A stretch of 53,490 bases of DNA from Funneliformis mosseae. Its lineage: Eukaryota > Glomeromycota > Glomeromycetes > Glomerales > Glomeraceae. Shown here one piece after another: positions 25,251 through 35,566 of this stretch. Positions within the stretch are counted from its first letter, which is position 1. Each line of letters opens with the position of its first letter. Location of the stretch: positions 1-53,490 of the forward strand of contig CAJVPP010000064.1 in the NCBI GenBank assembly GCA_910592005.1, in the 5' to 3' direction. Below the pieces are notes generated by a model that was not told where the DNA came from, did not search any database, and worked only from the letters and a program-made list of their open reading frames with translations. The position numbers were made by a program, and so were the translations under genes.

Positions 25251-26483
25251 CAATAATCTTATTGCACTCAATGAACACTGTCTCTACAAATACAAATTTT
25301 GATATGAACGATATCACCTTCCAAACTAATTACTTACCAACTATTAACATTGCATCACATAACGTTAGATCTTTTAACAATTCCGTCAAACAAAACTATT
25401 TAATATTCCTATATGAGTCACATGATCTCGATATTATCAGTTTCTAAGAAACAAATTTCAAATCCACCAACTCCTCCATCCTCAATTGTTCTTTTCCAAA
25501 TTTTATTACCTTCACTAGTACATACTAGGAGAGCTAAACCAGCAGGTTTGGTGTCAGCCTCTCCTTCAGTAAAAAACTGGCCAAACACATTTTTAAACAT
25601 GAATCAAAATACGACCGTATTATTTACATTAAATTACAATTCGCTGACAAATAAAAGCTATTGGTTATCAATGCGTACTTCCTACCACTCAACCCTGGCT
25701 CAAAAGTACTATGCAGATCTATGCATACATATATCATCACACTCCTTGAAGAAGCAACCCGCGATAACCACTACATCATCTTACTTGGTAATTTTAATGC
25801 TGATTTTGACCGTTCACAGAACCCACAACACACAATCCGTTTTATAAACTCACTGTTAAGACATAATTTGTTTAACGTTTTTAGCATCGTTCACAATACT
25901 AACCGTTCATCCTTCCCGTCCTTTTTTCATAACAATTCTTCATCACGAATCGATTACATTTGGATGTCCTCTGAAATGACATTGAACATTCTCACGTGTC
26001 AAACAGTGTTCATGATACCCTCTGTCTCTAATCATTCAGTTGTAATGACTTCAATGTCTGACTTCTTGACCATTCCCTCGAATGATAGATGATGTCCTAG
26101 GAAGAGTTTCTTCAATTACTCTCATATGGATGACCTGAAATGGGCAAAATTCGCTGCCAAAACTGACAACATCACCAAACACAGTTCCCTTAAAGACCTT
26201 TCCATTACAAAGCACTGGACACAATCCTCACTCAACAGCTTGTGAAATGTATTTTAAGAATCCATAATTGCAGCGGCCAAATCTTGCATACCTGTAAGCA
26301 AAGCCAGAATAACCCGCTATAAAAAACGGCCTATAGGACTCTCAACCATCTACAAGAAAATCAAGACCTTACACAGTTTCAACAAACTTACCAAAGCCTG
26401 CCTTAACAACACAACCAAATGTCCAGAATGGTCGTCCAAATATGAAGAATTTCTCATCATTGCACAATCTAGTAACCTACACG

Positions 26484-27617
26484 TAAAGCTCTGCATAAAC
26501 TGAGTCACTTGCAAGCTAAACGAGCTAGCTCGTTTAGGCTCAGCTCGAGCTACCATAAAACAAGCAGTGAGTCAGATAAGCTGGCTTATGCTGTGGCTTG
26601 GCTCGTGCCGTAGCTCAGCTCATTAGCTTATATTTTCTTCTTTGAAGAAAATAAATCTAAAGGCGATTTTTCTTTGAAAAAAGCTGCTCTGATGACGTTT
26701 ACTTAAAGAAAAATGGCCCTAGTGACGTTTTCTTTGAAGAAAATGAACCCGGTGGTATTTCCTTTGAAGAAAATGAACCCAGTAGCGTTTCCTTTGAAGA
26801 AAAACGAACCTGGTGACGTTTTTCTTTGAAGAAAAATGCATCTGGAGTGTTTTCTTTAAAAGAATTCACTTTTGAAGCGTTTTCTTTAGAAGATTTCACT
26901 TCTGAAGCATTTTCTTTAGAAGATTTCACTTCTGGAGTGTTTTCCTTGAAGAATTTCGCTTCTGGAGCGTTTTCTTTAAAGAAAATCGCTCTAGAAGTGA
27001 ATTCTTTTAAAGAAAACACTCCAGAAGTGAAATTCTTCAAGGAAAACGTTTCAGAAGTAAAATCCTTCAAGGAAATCGCTCAGGAGCGAAATCCTTCAAG
27101 GAAAACACTTAGGAGCGAAATCCTTCAAGGAAATTGCTCTGGAAGCAAAATCTTTCAAGAAAATCGCTTCAAAAGCGAATTTCTTAATGGAAAACGCTCT
27201 GAAAGCAAAATCCTTTATAGAAAACGCTCTGAAAGCGAAATCCTTTATAGAAAATGCTCCGAAAGTAAATCCTTCAAGAAAATCGCTCTGGAATGAAATC
27301 CTTCAAGGAAATCGCTCCAGAAGCGAATTCTTTTAAAGAAAATGCTTCAGAAGCGAATTTCTTAATAGAAAATGCTCCGGAAATGTTCCTCTCAAAGGAA
27401 ATCATTCTGGGAACGCATCTCTTGATGAGAAACATTTTTCTTGATGGTTTTTCGTTTCTAAATATAAATGCAAGCCGAACGAACCAGCTTGCAAGCTGGC
27501 TTGGCTTAGCTTGGCTTGTCAATTAATCTCCACGTTCTGAGCCGAGCTGAGCCAAAAAAAAGTGGTTCAGCTCGAGCTGGTGGCAATCCAAGCCAAGCCG
27601 GCTTATGCGGAGCTTTA
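26484..27617. mobile_element. hAT-3: hAT-like foldback element inside LINE ORF2, 1,134 bp
   Basis: The ends are TAAAGCTCTGCATAA at 26484 and, on the other strand, TAAAGCTCCGCATAA ending at 27617 (14 of 15 match). CCTACACG flanks both sides (26476-26483 and 27618-27625), an 8-bp duplication. Subterminal zones are packed with GGCTTGGCT, AGCTCGAGCT and GAGCTGAGCC motifs in both orientations. Removing the element and one duplication restores continuous reading of the LINE frame (N-L-H-V into T-A-I-N). It has no transposase. Confidence 0.85.
26640..27470. repeat. 30-bp repeat array in two inverted halves (core of hAT-3)
   Basis: Units of about 30 bp contain TTTTCTTTGAAGAAAAT and CTTCTGGAGCG-like parts. 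From 26640 to about 26990 they run in one orientation; from about 27000 to 27470 they run in the other, so the element can fold into one long hairpin. Because 30 is a multiple of three, both strands show long open frames with ten-residue periodicity; these are a by-product. Confidence 0.8.
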
Positions 27618-30600
27618 CCTACACGTAACAGCCATAAACATTTACCACTCCTTAGCTCATATTAACTCAGTTATCACTGACATTAAATTATTATTAGCAG
27701 GTCTCTATGTCAAAGCTAAACTCAAAGAACAGGAGTTCAAAATTAAAAGCATCTAAGAAGCGCTCTAAGCTTGCATTGATGATTACAATGCTGATCCTTC
27801 ACGTATGATCGACTCCATATTGAATAGGAAAAGGAAGGTTATCATTCTTGATAAATACCTGAACAACTCTAAACATGATAAGCTGTTACTGACCAGTGAC
27901 ACTGACGTGAAAAACGAAATCAATAGACATTTTCAACAAATCGCAGGAATAATACACTGTGACAAAAGAATTTCTAAGGAATGAACGTCCACCTACCAAT
28001 CCATTGCTGATATTGATCCATCAATATACGACCAGCTCATCTCGTTCCCATCAGCTGACGAATGATATAGGATTATTGAGTGTCTGCCTAATGACAAAGC
28101 TACTGGCCTCTCTTCCATATCTAATGAAATGCTTAAGCATCTGGGTTCACATAGTAAAAAATACCTCTGGTTAATTATTTGTGGCTGTCTTCAGATTTCT
28201 TCAACCCCCACAAGATGAAACGTTGCTTATGTCTATCCGATTCCTAAACCTAAACCTTAGGAATTTGACCTCAACAACACTCATCTAATCACGCTTCTGG
28301 AATGTTCAAAAAAAGCATTTGTAAAACTACTTAATACCAGACTTGCATCAAACTTCGCTGAACTGCCATTTAAATCCACTTTTGATCCTATACATATAAT
28401 AGACAATATAAAGCAAAACGCCATCACTAATAAATCTAAACTCTGGATACTTTTACAAGATATGTCCAAGGCATATGACCGCGTCAATGTGTTTACACTG
28501 ATCAAAGCAATAGAAAGGCTAAGAATCCCTTTCGGCTATATCAACATCATCATGAAATTATTTATTCCAAGACTCAACTGTATCTTCACAGCTCATGGCA
28601 ATATCGATCCTTATGTCATAATTTCCAGTATCGACCAAGGAAAAATCATCTCACCCCTCTTGTGATGTATATACTATGACCCACTGCTCTGTAGAGTCCA
28701 GGAGTTACCCTACAGCTATAAAATGAGTTGTAATTGGCAACCTGATGTTCAGTTACCAGCCACACAATGTCTGTTCACAACTATCCCAGCCTTAGCATTC
28801 ATGAACGATACTCTATGGATTGCCAAGTCTGCTGATGACCTGACATCAATTATTAGTATTGCTAACAGTTTCTACTCCTTTAATGACATCCAAGTTAATT
28901 GGCCTAAGTTAGAACTTTTGGTTAATAAAACTTAGTTAGAGCCTTTCACAATCGATAATAACAACAACACACATCACATCACCGCACGAAAACCTAGCGA
29001 AAGTGTTAGGTATCTAGGAGTTTGGATCTCATTAACAGACAACAAAACATTTATCACCAATCAGATTCATGAAGAGATCAAGTCGGCAATCACCATAATG
29101 CGTTCTAAATGACTAACGGACGCTCATCTTACATATATATTCAATACGGTCATTCTATCACGTATAGAATATAAGTCACAACTTACACTCCCTTCAGAAA
29201 AACATTGTGTCTGAATCATGGCCTTATATGTAGCCTTCATTCGCTCCAAATTGCACTTCTCACAGAAAATGCCATCCTCGCTTTTTCTGTCACACTATTT
29301 TTACAATATTACTCCTCTCCACCAAAGAATTATTCAGAATCTTAGTAGCATTCTTCTGCAGATGGCCAATGAACCTAACTTACTAGGCCTTACTTTTAAA
29401 ATTCTGTTAGACAATTACAAACTCAGGAATGGTTATATATCTCTCCTTTAATACATTAGCCATATAATACCCAGAGGTCTAAAGATGACTGGCTTCCAGC
29501 TCTGCTTAGTATATTAAACAACCTGAACATTAACTTTAGCGTTTCATTAAGCTCAAATAATCTGATATCTAGAGGTGCGACCCCAATCTCAGACCTCATT
29601 AAACCTATATACAGAAATCACGTCCTGAATCTCAGAAAATGCTCAGTTCTTTTTGCGGAACAACTGGTAAACTGTGTGAGTAACTACATGTTCTTCTATA
29701 AAGATCTAATCTATATTATGCATTAACAAACAAGATTTGTCAGAACCCCCAAATGGTTCACTATCATGGAACAGTATTTACAACCATCACCTAATAGATT
29801 TATCACTAGAATATTTTCATACAATCTTATATATGGTTACACATTAAAATAGCAATATCTTACCCCTGGTTACAGATCGTACGCTGTAGGCTGGATATTC
29901 AATTTAAACAGTTTTATCATTGGACGTATCACTCATGCTGACCAATACAATTTGCATCTTAGACACTATAACTTTGAAAAAGCGCCTGATCATAGTATAA
30001 AATTAACCTCATGTTCACGCTGTTCTTTGCATAACCTGAATGCACCTCCAACTAACAAATCATACTGTCGTGTCAGTATCCCTCATGTATACTGTGCAGC
30101 ATTTCACAATATTTATTATGACAGTTTTAATTTGACAGCGTTATCAGCTGATGCTCTGAATGAACAAGCATTGACTTGTGCAATTGCGTTCTCTCAGCCC
30201 AATATCTTAAATAGACCATCTTCTTTTCATCCCCCCACTTATAATTTTTGTATAGATAGATTTATCCCTTCTTCACATAAAGAAGAATTACTAACACTTT
30301 CTACTAATTTTGTTTTTGCTACTGAATTAGAATTTTATACAGATGGATCCCTTATAAACATAGGCCTTTCTTCAATCAAGATGGGGTTTGCTTAGCTACA
30401 ATCCCACCAAAATTTGTCCATAGTTTCCTTCAGCACTGCTTTGACCTCTAGCTTTCCATCATCATCAATACCTGAATTTGCAGCCCTTTTTACAGCACTT
30501 CTGACTGCTCTTTCAAATTGTAAAGTCAGAGTCTATACTGATTCAGCTGTTATAATATCACAGTTCAACAAAGTTAGTTTCCTTAAGAGACAGTCTCCCA

Positions 30601-32716
30601 CCTTCAGGCCTTTTCTGAAAATTAACAATTCTGTGCATTGGTCTTGTCTTTTCAAAGTGATCTCTGTGCATAACCTGAACATCCATTTGATAAAAGTCAA
30701 AGCACATTCAAACAATCTACTGAACAACAAAGTCGACGCTATGGCAAAAGACGCTCCCACCCTTTCAGTCATGCAATTTAATACAATATTTGCTCTACAA
30801 AGTTTTTTTAACTACAACAATCAACCCATCCTTTTACCGATTAGGCAACTTATAAAAGACATCTTCTGTCAAAAGCATTTTCAGCAAATTTTATCATTGC
30901 ATGTACTTAGCAAATATCAACCTTTCTTCAAAATTAATTGGTTTGTTACCTTCTTCTGCCTTAATGACAAATATCGCTACCAATAACACTTCATATGTAG
31001 TCTCTACTACAAGAATGAAAAAGTTTCAACGTCTGCTGGAAATGCTTCCTACAATTGAAATCCTGAAAAATAGACATCTGTCTCTTTTTCCATCCTTAAT
31101 ACTATGCCCCTGATGTGAGGCTGCAGACGAAGACTTCCTTCATATATAGACCTGTCCGATAATTGACTATCAACTGAAGTTGCTCATACAACGAGCAAAA
31201 AACTACCTTAAAGACATCACCAATGCTTAATTGATCGATATTGACAATCTTAATTGGTAGAACCTTTCAACCTCCTTCTTCTTTGTGGTTCTCATTAAAG
31301 GTATTGTTCCTACCACCCTCTTTGAACTTATTCACAATAATCTTCCGCATATGCCTACCGTGTTATCCACATATTCATCTTTCATGCATTTCATTTATGA
31401 AGAATCACAACATTTTGGATTGATAGGTGTAATCATCAATCTGCTATCGAGAAAGCTGCAAACATTAACCTAAAAAATAAATTAGATAACTTCATTTCTT
31501 TAGGTTTTGATCTTCCATATGGTATTCCTACCAACTATAATAACGCTGATCCAATAAACACCATGGTGCAACTTGGATCCCACTGGACGAATTTTTGGTG
31601 CAGTAGTGGCCAAGCCCTCTCCTGTTTTACTTTTTGATTATACTCAGAAGTGATAGTTTTAGCTTAGGTTAGAATTGATCTGGGGGAGTGCAGGGTCGGT
31701 CTTCTATAGTTTAGTTTTTCTTTTCTGTACGAGATTTTCATTTTTTCTTCTTGATTTGTATTTTACTTTATATTATACTTTTATCATAATAAAGATTATG
31801 TGGAACTACCGTACTTTAAAAAATAAAAAAAAAAATATTTAATATAAATAGTAATATAATAAACAATTATTAATTTATTTAATTAACTTTATTATTTCTA
31901 ATTTAACGATAATAAATTATTCAAAAAAAATAATTGGTTGACCTAAATTTTATCAGATCAAGTCAGGTTAGATCAACCTATTGACCTAACCTGATATCAA
32001 CCTGAAAATCTATTGACTTGATCTGAATTTTCAGGTTAGTTCAGGTTAGGTAAACAGGTTGATCTGATCTAATTCAAAGTTCTAACAACACATAATATCT
32101 CAAAAATTTACGATGCATAATACTTTGAAGGTTTATAATAAGTAAATTTATGAATTTTATTATTAATATTCTAATCAATAGTAATTAATTTAATAAACTT
32201 TAGTAAATCATTATTCATTTGAATTATACTTTAAATTTATTAAAAATTCATTAACGTTATAATTTATTACGTTAAATAAGTAAATTTTCTTTTTTTATTA
32301 ATTAGCATTATTATCATATTTTAAAAATGTTAAAGTAAAAAAATTTGGTAAAAATAAATCAATAATATATAAACTTACGTAACATTAATAAAATACTAAT
32401 TATATTAAATAAATATGACTTATATTATTAAATTAATTCTTCAATTTCATCATTATATTTAATTACATTATAAAAATGTTTATTTCTTTTCATTAATTCT
32501 ATTATAATCATTGGAGAACCTTATCTATATAGTTGAAAATGAATTAAACAAAAATAGTTAAGTATTTTTATCAATTTTAACTATGAAAATCTATTTTGCA
32601 TATATTTTTTTAATTAATTATATTAATTTATAATTAAATAAATAAAATTTAACAAAATATTTAAATATTTGTACCAATCATATGAAGCAATTTACCAAAC
32701 AAACAGGTATTTAATC

Positions 32717-32781
32717 ATATGGGAGGTTTGCAATTAAAATCACGTTACGGATCATATGATTTAATAGCAAACCTCCCATAT
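32717..32781. repeat. Near-perfect 22-bp hairpin (21-bp loop)
   Basis: ATATGGGAGGTTTGCAATTA opens the left arm (32717-32738), and the right arm (32760-32781) is its reverse complement with one mismatch. The loop contains CACGTTACGGATC. It may be the remains of a MITE or a transcribed hairpin; no flanking duplication was seen. Confidence 0.65.
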
Positions 32782-32834
32782 CTCAAACTTCTATTTTGGT
32801 TGTATAATACTTTATTAAATATAGATTTAAGTAA

Positions 32835-32969
32835 ATGCTTCTACTGAATCTGCAAGAAATACAAAAAGCATTGAAAGGTAAATACCTGAAGTTGAGAGAA
32901 AGAATCGTAACGATTCTACCAAGGGAACTTAAAAGAGCTAAAACTGCGGTAAAATTAATGAGAGCTTAG
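32835..32969 (+). CDS. Possible small protein or exon, 44 residues
   Basis: A short open frame in otherwise stop-rich DNA, rich in Lys, Arg and Leu (Q-K-A-L-K-G-K-Y-L-K-L-R-E-R). Its base composition is less AT-biased than the surroundings. I recognise no family, and chance is a fair alternative. Confidence 0.2.
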   Translation: MLLLNLQEIQKALKGKYLKLRERIVTILPRELKRAKTAVKLMRA

Positions 32970-34790
32970 CTGATCATGCTCAAACTTTAATTTTATGATT
33001 TTTAACGTGACCTCGCCTTTTTCGGATGAATACATTTAAAGCTTTAACATTAGAAGAAAGCTTGCCGTTTGTACTAGTCTTACTGATCTATAGCAGGCAA
33101 GCAGACAGTTTACATTAGGAGTTAAACGATCTCTTGAAGCATAGAAAACCAAATACTAATGCTGTCACTTTTTCTAGTTAAACTGTCCTGTTGGAAGCAT
33201 AAGGGATTTATAAAGGTATGTTCGTTCACTTATAACAAGGTTTAGTGGTATATAAAATAAGCCATAGAGGTAACAAAATGAATCAACTAGGATAGTTCTC
33301 TGCTTTGAATTCTTCGTTGCGTTCAAAAAGACTTTAGGAATCGAAACATTTGCTACACATAAGGTATAAACTTAAAAAGAAATCATAGCATACAACGAAC
33401 ATACTTTCAATGAGTTTGATATAGGTTGCTGCGGTTGTTTCACAACATCACTTTGTTTGAGTCTAGAATTCAGATTGAAAAAATAAATGGAAATATTTCT
33501 CTGATAAGCCCATTTGCAAATCTTTCAGGTTTACTAAAATAAGAGTTGCAGATCTCTAATTTACTATTTTTTAATGTTGATATTTGTTTCAAAAAAAAAA
33601 AGAACGAGAAAAGAACCAAAGAACCCCCCATTGTACCTCCTCCTGTACGGTAGCGATCAAGGCGTAAAAATTTTTTGAAATATTAAAAAATTTTCCAGTT
33701 TAATTTTCGCCGAATATAAAAAAATTTTATTTATATATCTTAATTTTAAAAAAAAAAAAAAAAAAAATTCCGGTACTTAATTACGCCAAGATTTTTTTTT
33801 TTTGTTTCAAATAATCAAATATTAAAATATATATATTTTTTTTTAATATAGGATACTAAATTGGTCAGATATCACTTTTTTTTTTTTAGAAAAATAATGT
33901 TCTACTATTTTTTTTTAATTACGCACAGAACAGATTACAAGAGATTACACATGGATTACGATGCACATTGATTACTTACACAAGTGAATTTTGTTATTTT
34001 GATTCTAGAACTTTAGGTTACCATGTTTTTACATCATTCATTATATTTATATTTATTTAATTTTATCTTTAAACAGCAAGGAAGATTTTTTTTATTATGA
34101 TAACTAGGCTTATATAAAGATTATTTAATGTTTTCAACCTTTGCAGACCTTTATTTAGTGGAACGATTCAATAATTAGGTAATTAAATATATATATATAT
34201 ATTTTTTTTAATATAACGAATTCTCATCTGAGATCACCTGATTGTCCGACAACGGGATTTATCTTTTATTATATAATTGTTTTTATAATAGGGTTAGGGC
34301 ACGATTACTAATTATACGCGATATTTAATAATCTTCTTGAAAGATTTAATTTGATTTGATAATGCCCGAGAGGAGGTAGTTACAATTACCATGTATGTAT
34401 GATATCACGGAAAAATTGATATTATGATAAGGAGGACGAATAATTTGTTTCGATACACAAATGGTGTGGTTATTGAATGAAGAATGTACAGTATCCAGAC
34501 AAAGGATTAGATTATGACTCTTTAACAATAGTAATAATTTATTAAGAACAACAAAAATTAAAAAAAACTTAATTCAAAATGGTATACAACGATATCTACT
34601 GTACATAATAACAATACAATACAACTATTAATTTAAAATTAATTTATGTATTTATCGTAAACATCTTAAGAAAGGTAATAATATCAAGGAGTGAGTAAAA
34701 ATTTGATTGGATCTCACATTTCTTTATTTCTTTAAATGTTTTTATTATTCATGAAATTTTCCGGGTGTATTACGAGGAGAAATTAATTCA

Positions 34791-34798
34791 TATATAAA
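34791..34798 (+). promoter_or_regulatory. TATA box of the MATA_HMG gene
   Basis: TATATAAA lies 64-71 bp before the start codon at 34862. It is bracketed by a perfect 10-bp inverted repeat, ACGAGGAGAA at 34772-34781 and TTCTCCTCGT at 34843-34852. Confidence 0.5.
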
Positions 34799-34861
34799 GA
34801 GATTGCTTGTCGACAGGTTTATGTTATCAAATTACCCAAAAATTCTCCTCGTTGAATAATC

Positions 34862-35566
34862 ATGTCGTATTCCATGCAATATTTTCCGTATCAACTTTGT
34901 GATTTTAATCACGAAAATCTTCCTGATAAATACTCTACTATTGTTAACAAAGTTATTTCAAAATATATCAGCGAGGATACCTTGCTCAAGATCGAACAGA
35001 ACACCGTATTGTCGCTTTATGATCTATTAACGCCAATAGAAAATCATCGTACCTTGAAGATACCGAGACCGCAAAATTCTTTTGTGATATATCGAAGGAA
35101 TTTACAAGCTAAAATGGCTATCTGTCAAGCAACGAGTCTTGAAAGGCTAGACAAAATTTCCAAAATTGCTGGTACAAGATGGAAAGACGAACCAAAGGAA
35201 GTTAAAGACCTTTTTACGCTTATCGCTGATTGTGCAAAGAAGGTTCATAGTCGTATTTATCCCGGCTACGTCTATAATCCGAGGAGAAGTTGTTTAACCA
35301 AGATGTCAATGACTCCTACAAATTATCGTGCCTTATTAAATGTTCGTTGGAAAAATCATTTAGGAATAAAACTTTCGTCACCTTTACCACAAAACTGCCC
35401 GAATGAATTAACCCCTGAATCTCAAAGCTTGAACTTTCCACAATCTGAAATCATTTCACTTAAAAAAACCTTTTCACCTCTTGAAATTACGCCAAATTTT
35501 ATGAATTCTTACGATAATGACATTCGCAACGTTCTTAACAAAAATATGCAAGTATTTTTTCATTAA
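34862..35566 (+). CDS. MATA_HMG-domain transcription factor (234 residues)
   Basis: A single intact exon. Residues about 68-142 form an HMG box of the MATA/Sox type. It opens R-P-Q-N-S-F-V-I-Y-R-R, has I-S-K-I-A-G-T-R-W-K-D-E-P in the middle (Trp107) and ends K-V-H-S-R-I-Y-P-G-Y-V-Y with a trailing P-R-R basic patch. This domain bends and binds DNA in the minor groove; in fungi its relatives control mating and development. The N-terminal 65 residues and the Ser/Pro/Asn-rich C-terminus have no recognised domain. Rhizophagus has large numbers of dispersed MATA_HMG genes, so this need not be a mating-type gene. The start is supported by a TATA box 64-71 bp upstream. The next gene on the same strand is the seven-transmembrane receptor 3.3 kb downstream. 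Confidence 0.88.
   Translation: MSYSMQYFPYQLCDFNHENLPDKYSTIVNKVISKYISEDTLLKIEQNTVLSLYDLLTPIENHRTLKIPRPQNSFVIYRRNLQAKMAICQATSLERLDKISKIAGTRWKDEPKEVKDLFTLIADCAKKVHSRIYPGYVYNPRRSCLTKMSMTPTNYRALLNVRWKNHLGIKLSSPLPQNCPNELTPESQSLNFPQSEIISLKKTFSPLEITPNFMNSYDNDIRNVLNKNMQVFFH

Larger units (their letters stand above)
25262..31475 (+). pseudogene. LINE ORF2 (endonuclease, reverse transcriptase, RNase H), interrupted by hAT-3
   Basis: Endonuclease blocks come first: N-I-A-S-H-N-V-R near 25350, L-G-N-F-N-A-D near 25785 (normally G-D-F-N), R-I-D-Y-I-W at about 25950 and S-N-H-S-V near 26030 (normally S-D-H). After hAT-3 the reverse transcriptase follows: a P-K-P stop E-F-D block near 28250, M-S-K-A-Y-D-R-V-N at 28462-28490, D-Q-G-K-I-I-S-P-L-L near 28640 and F-M-N-D-T-L-W near 28800 (normally D-D). 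RNase H has F-Y-T-D-G-S-L near 30330, a Glu in I-P-E-F near 30470, Y-T-D-S near 30535 and V-D-A-M-A-K-D near 30735. More than fifteen stops break the frame, most in place of Trp or Gln. Confidence 0.8.
23263..31829 (+). mobile_element. LINE retrotransposon with RNase H, nearly full length, dead
   Basis: AAAAAATATTTAATATAAA occurs before (23244-23262) and after (31830-31848) the element, a 19-bp target duplication. A 5' leader, ORF1, ORF2, an AATAAA signal near 31789 and an A-rich tail follow in the usual order. The element carries an APE-type endonuclease, reverse transcriptase and RNase H, which together suggest a Tad/L1-like lineage; the clade is a guess. hAT-3 interrupts ORF2. Confidence 0.85.
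21558..32084. mobile_element. hAT-2: hAT-like element, split by a nested LINE
   Basis: The left end TAGAGCTCTGAAC (21558) and the right end, TAGAACTTTGAAT read on the other strand from 32084, match at 10 of 13 positions. ACAACACA lies directly outside both ends (21550-21557 and 32085-32092), an 8-bp duplication. Subterminal regions are dense in GACCTGACCTGA-like repeats on both sides (21570-21710 and 31940-32075, plus 23165-23200). Without the nested LINE the element would be about 2 kb. The remaining interior (21720-23240) is AT-rich non-coding DNA with no transposase. Confidence 0.75.
32093..34790. other. Non-coding region between transposons and the MATA_HMG gene
   Basis: The tandem array continues to about 32150. 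The rest is AT-rich with A and T runs. Inside are the hairpin at 32717-32781, a small open frame at 32835-32969, and two GGCGTAA arms in inverted order (33658-33667 and 33781-33790) that may bound a further small repeat. No other gene is supported. Confidence 0.5.

Noticed and set aside
26699..27522. Long open frames with ten-residue repeats on both strands
   Set aside because: They come from a 30-bp repeat unit inside hAT-3; both strands are open for the same numerical reason and there is no promoter or start context.
34862..35566. Calling this the mating-type locus
   Set aside because: MATA_HMG genes are numerous in Rhizophagus and the proposed mating locus there holds homeodomain genes; one HMG gene is not evidence.
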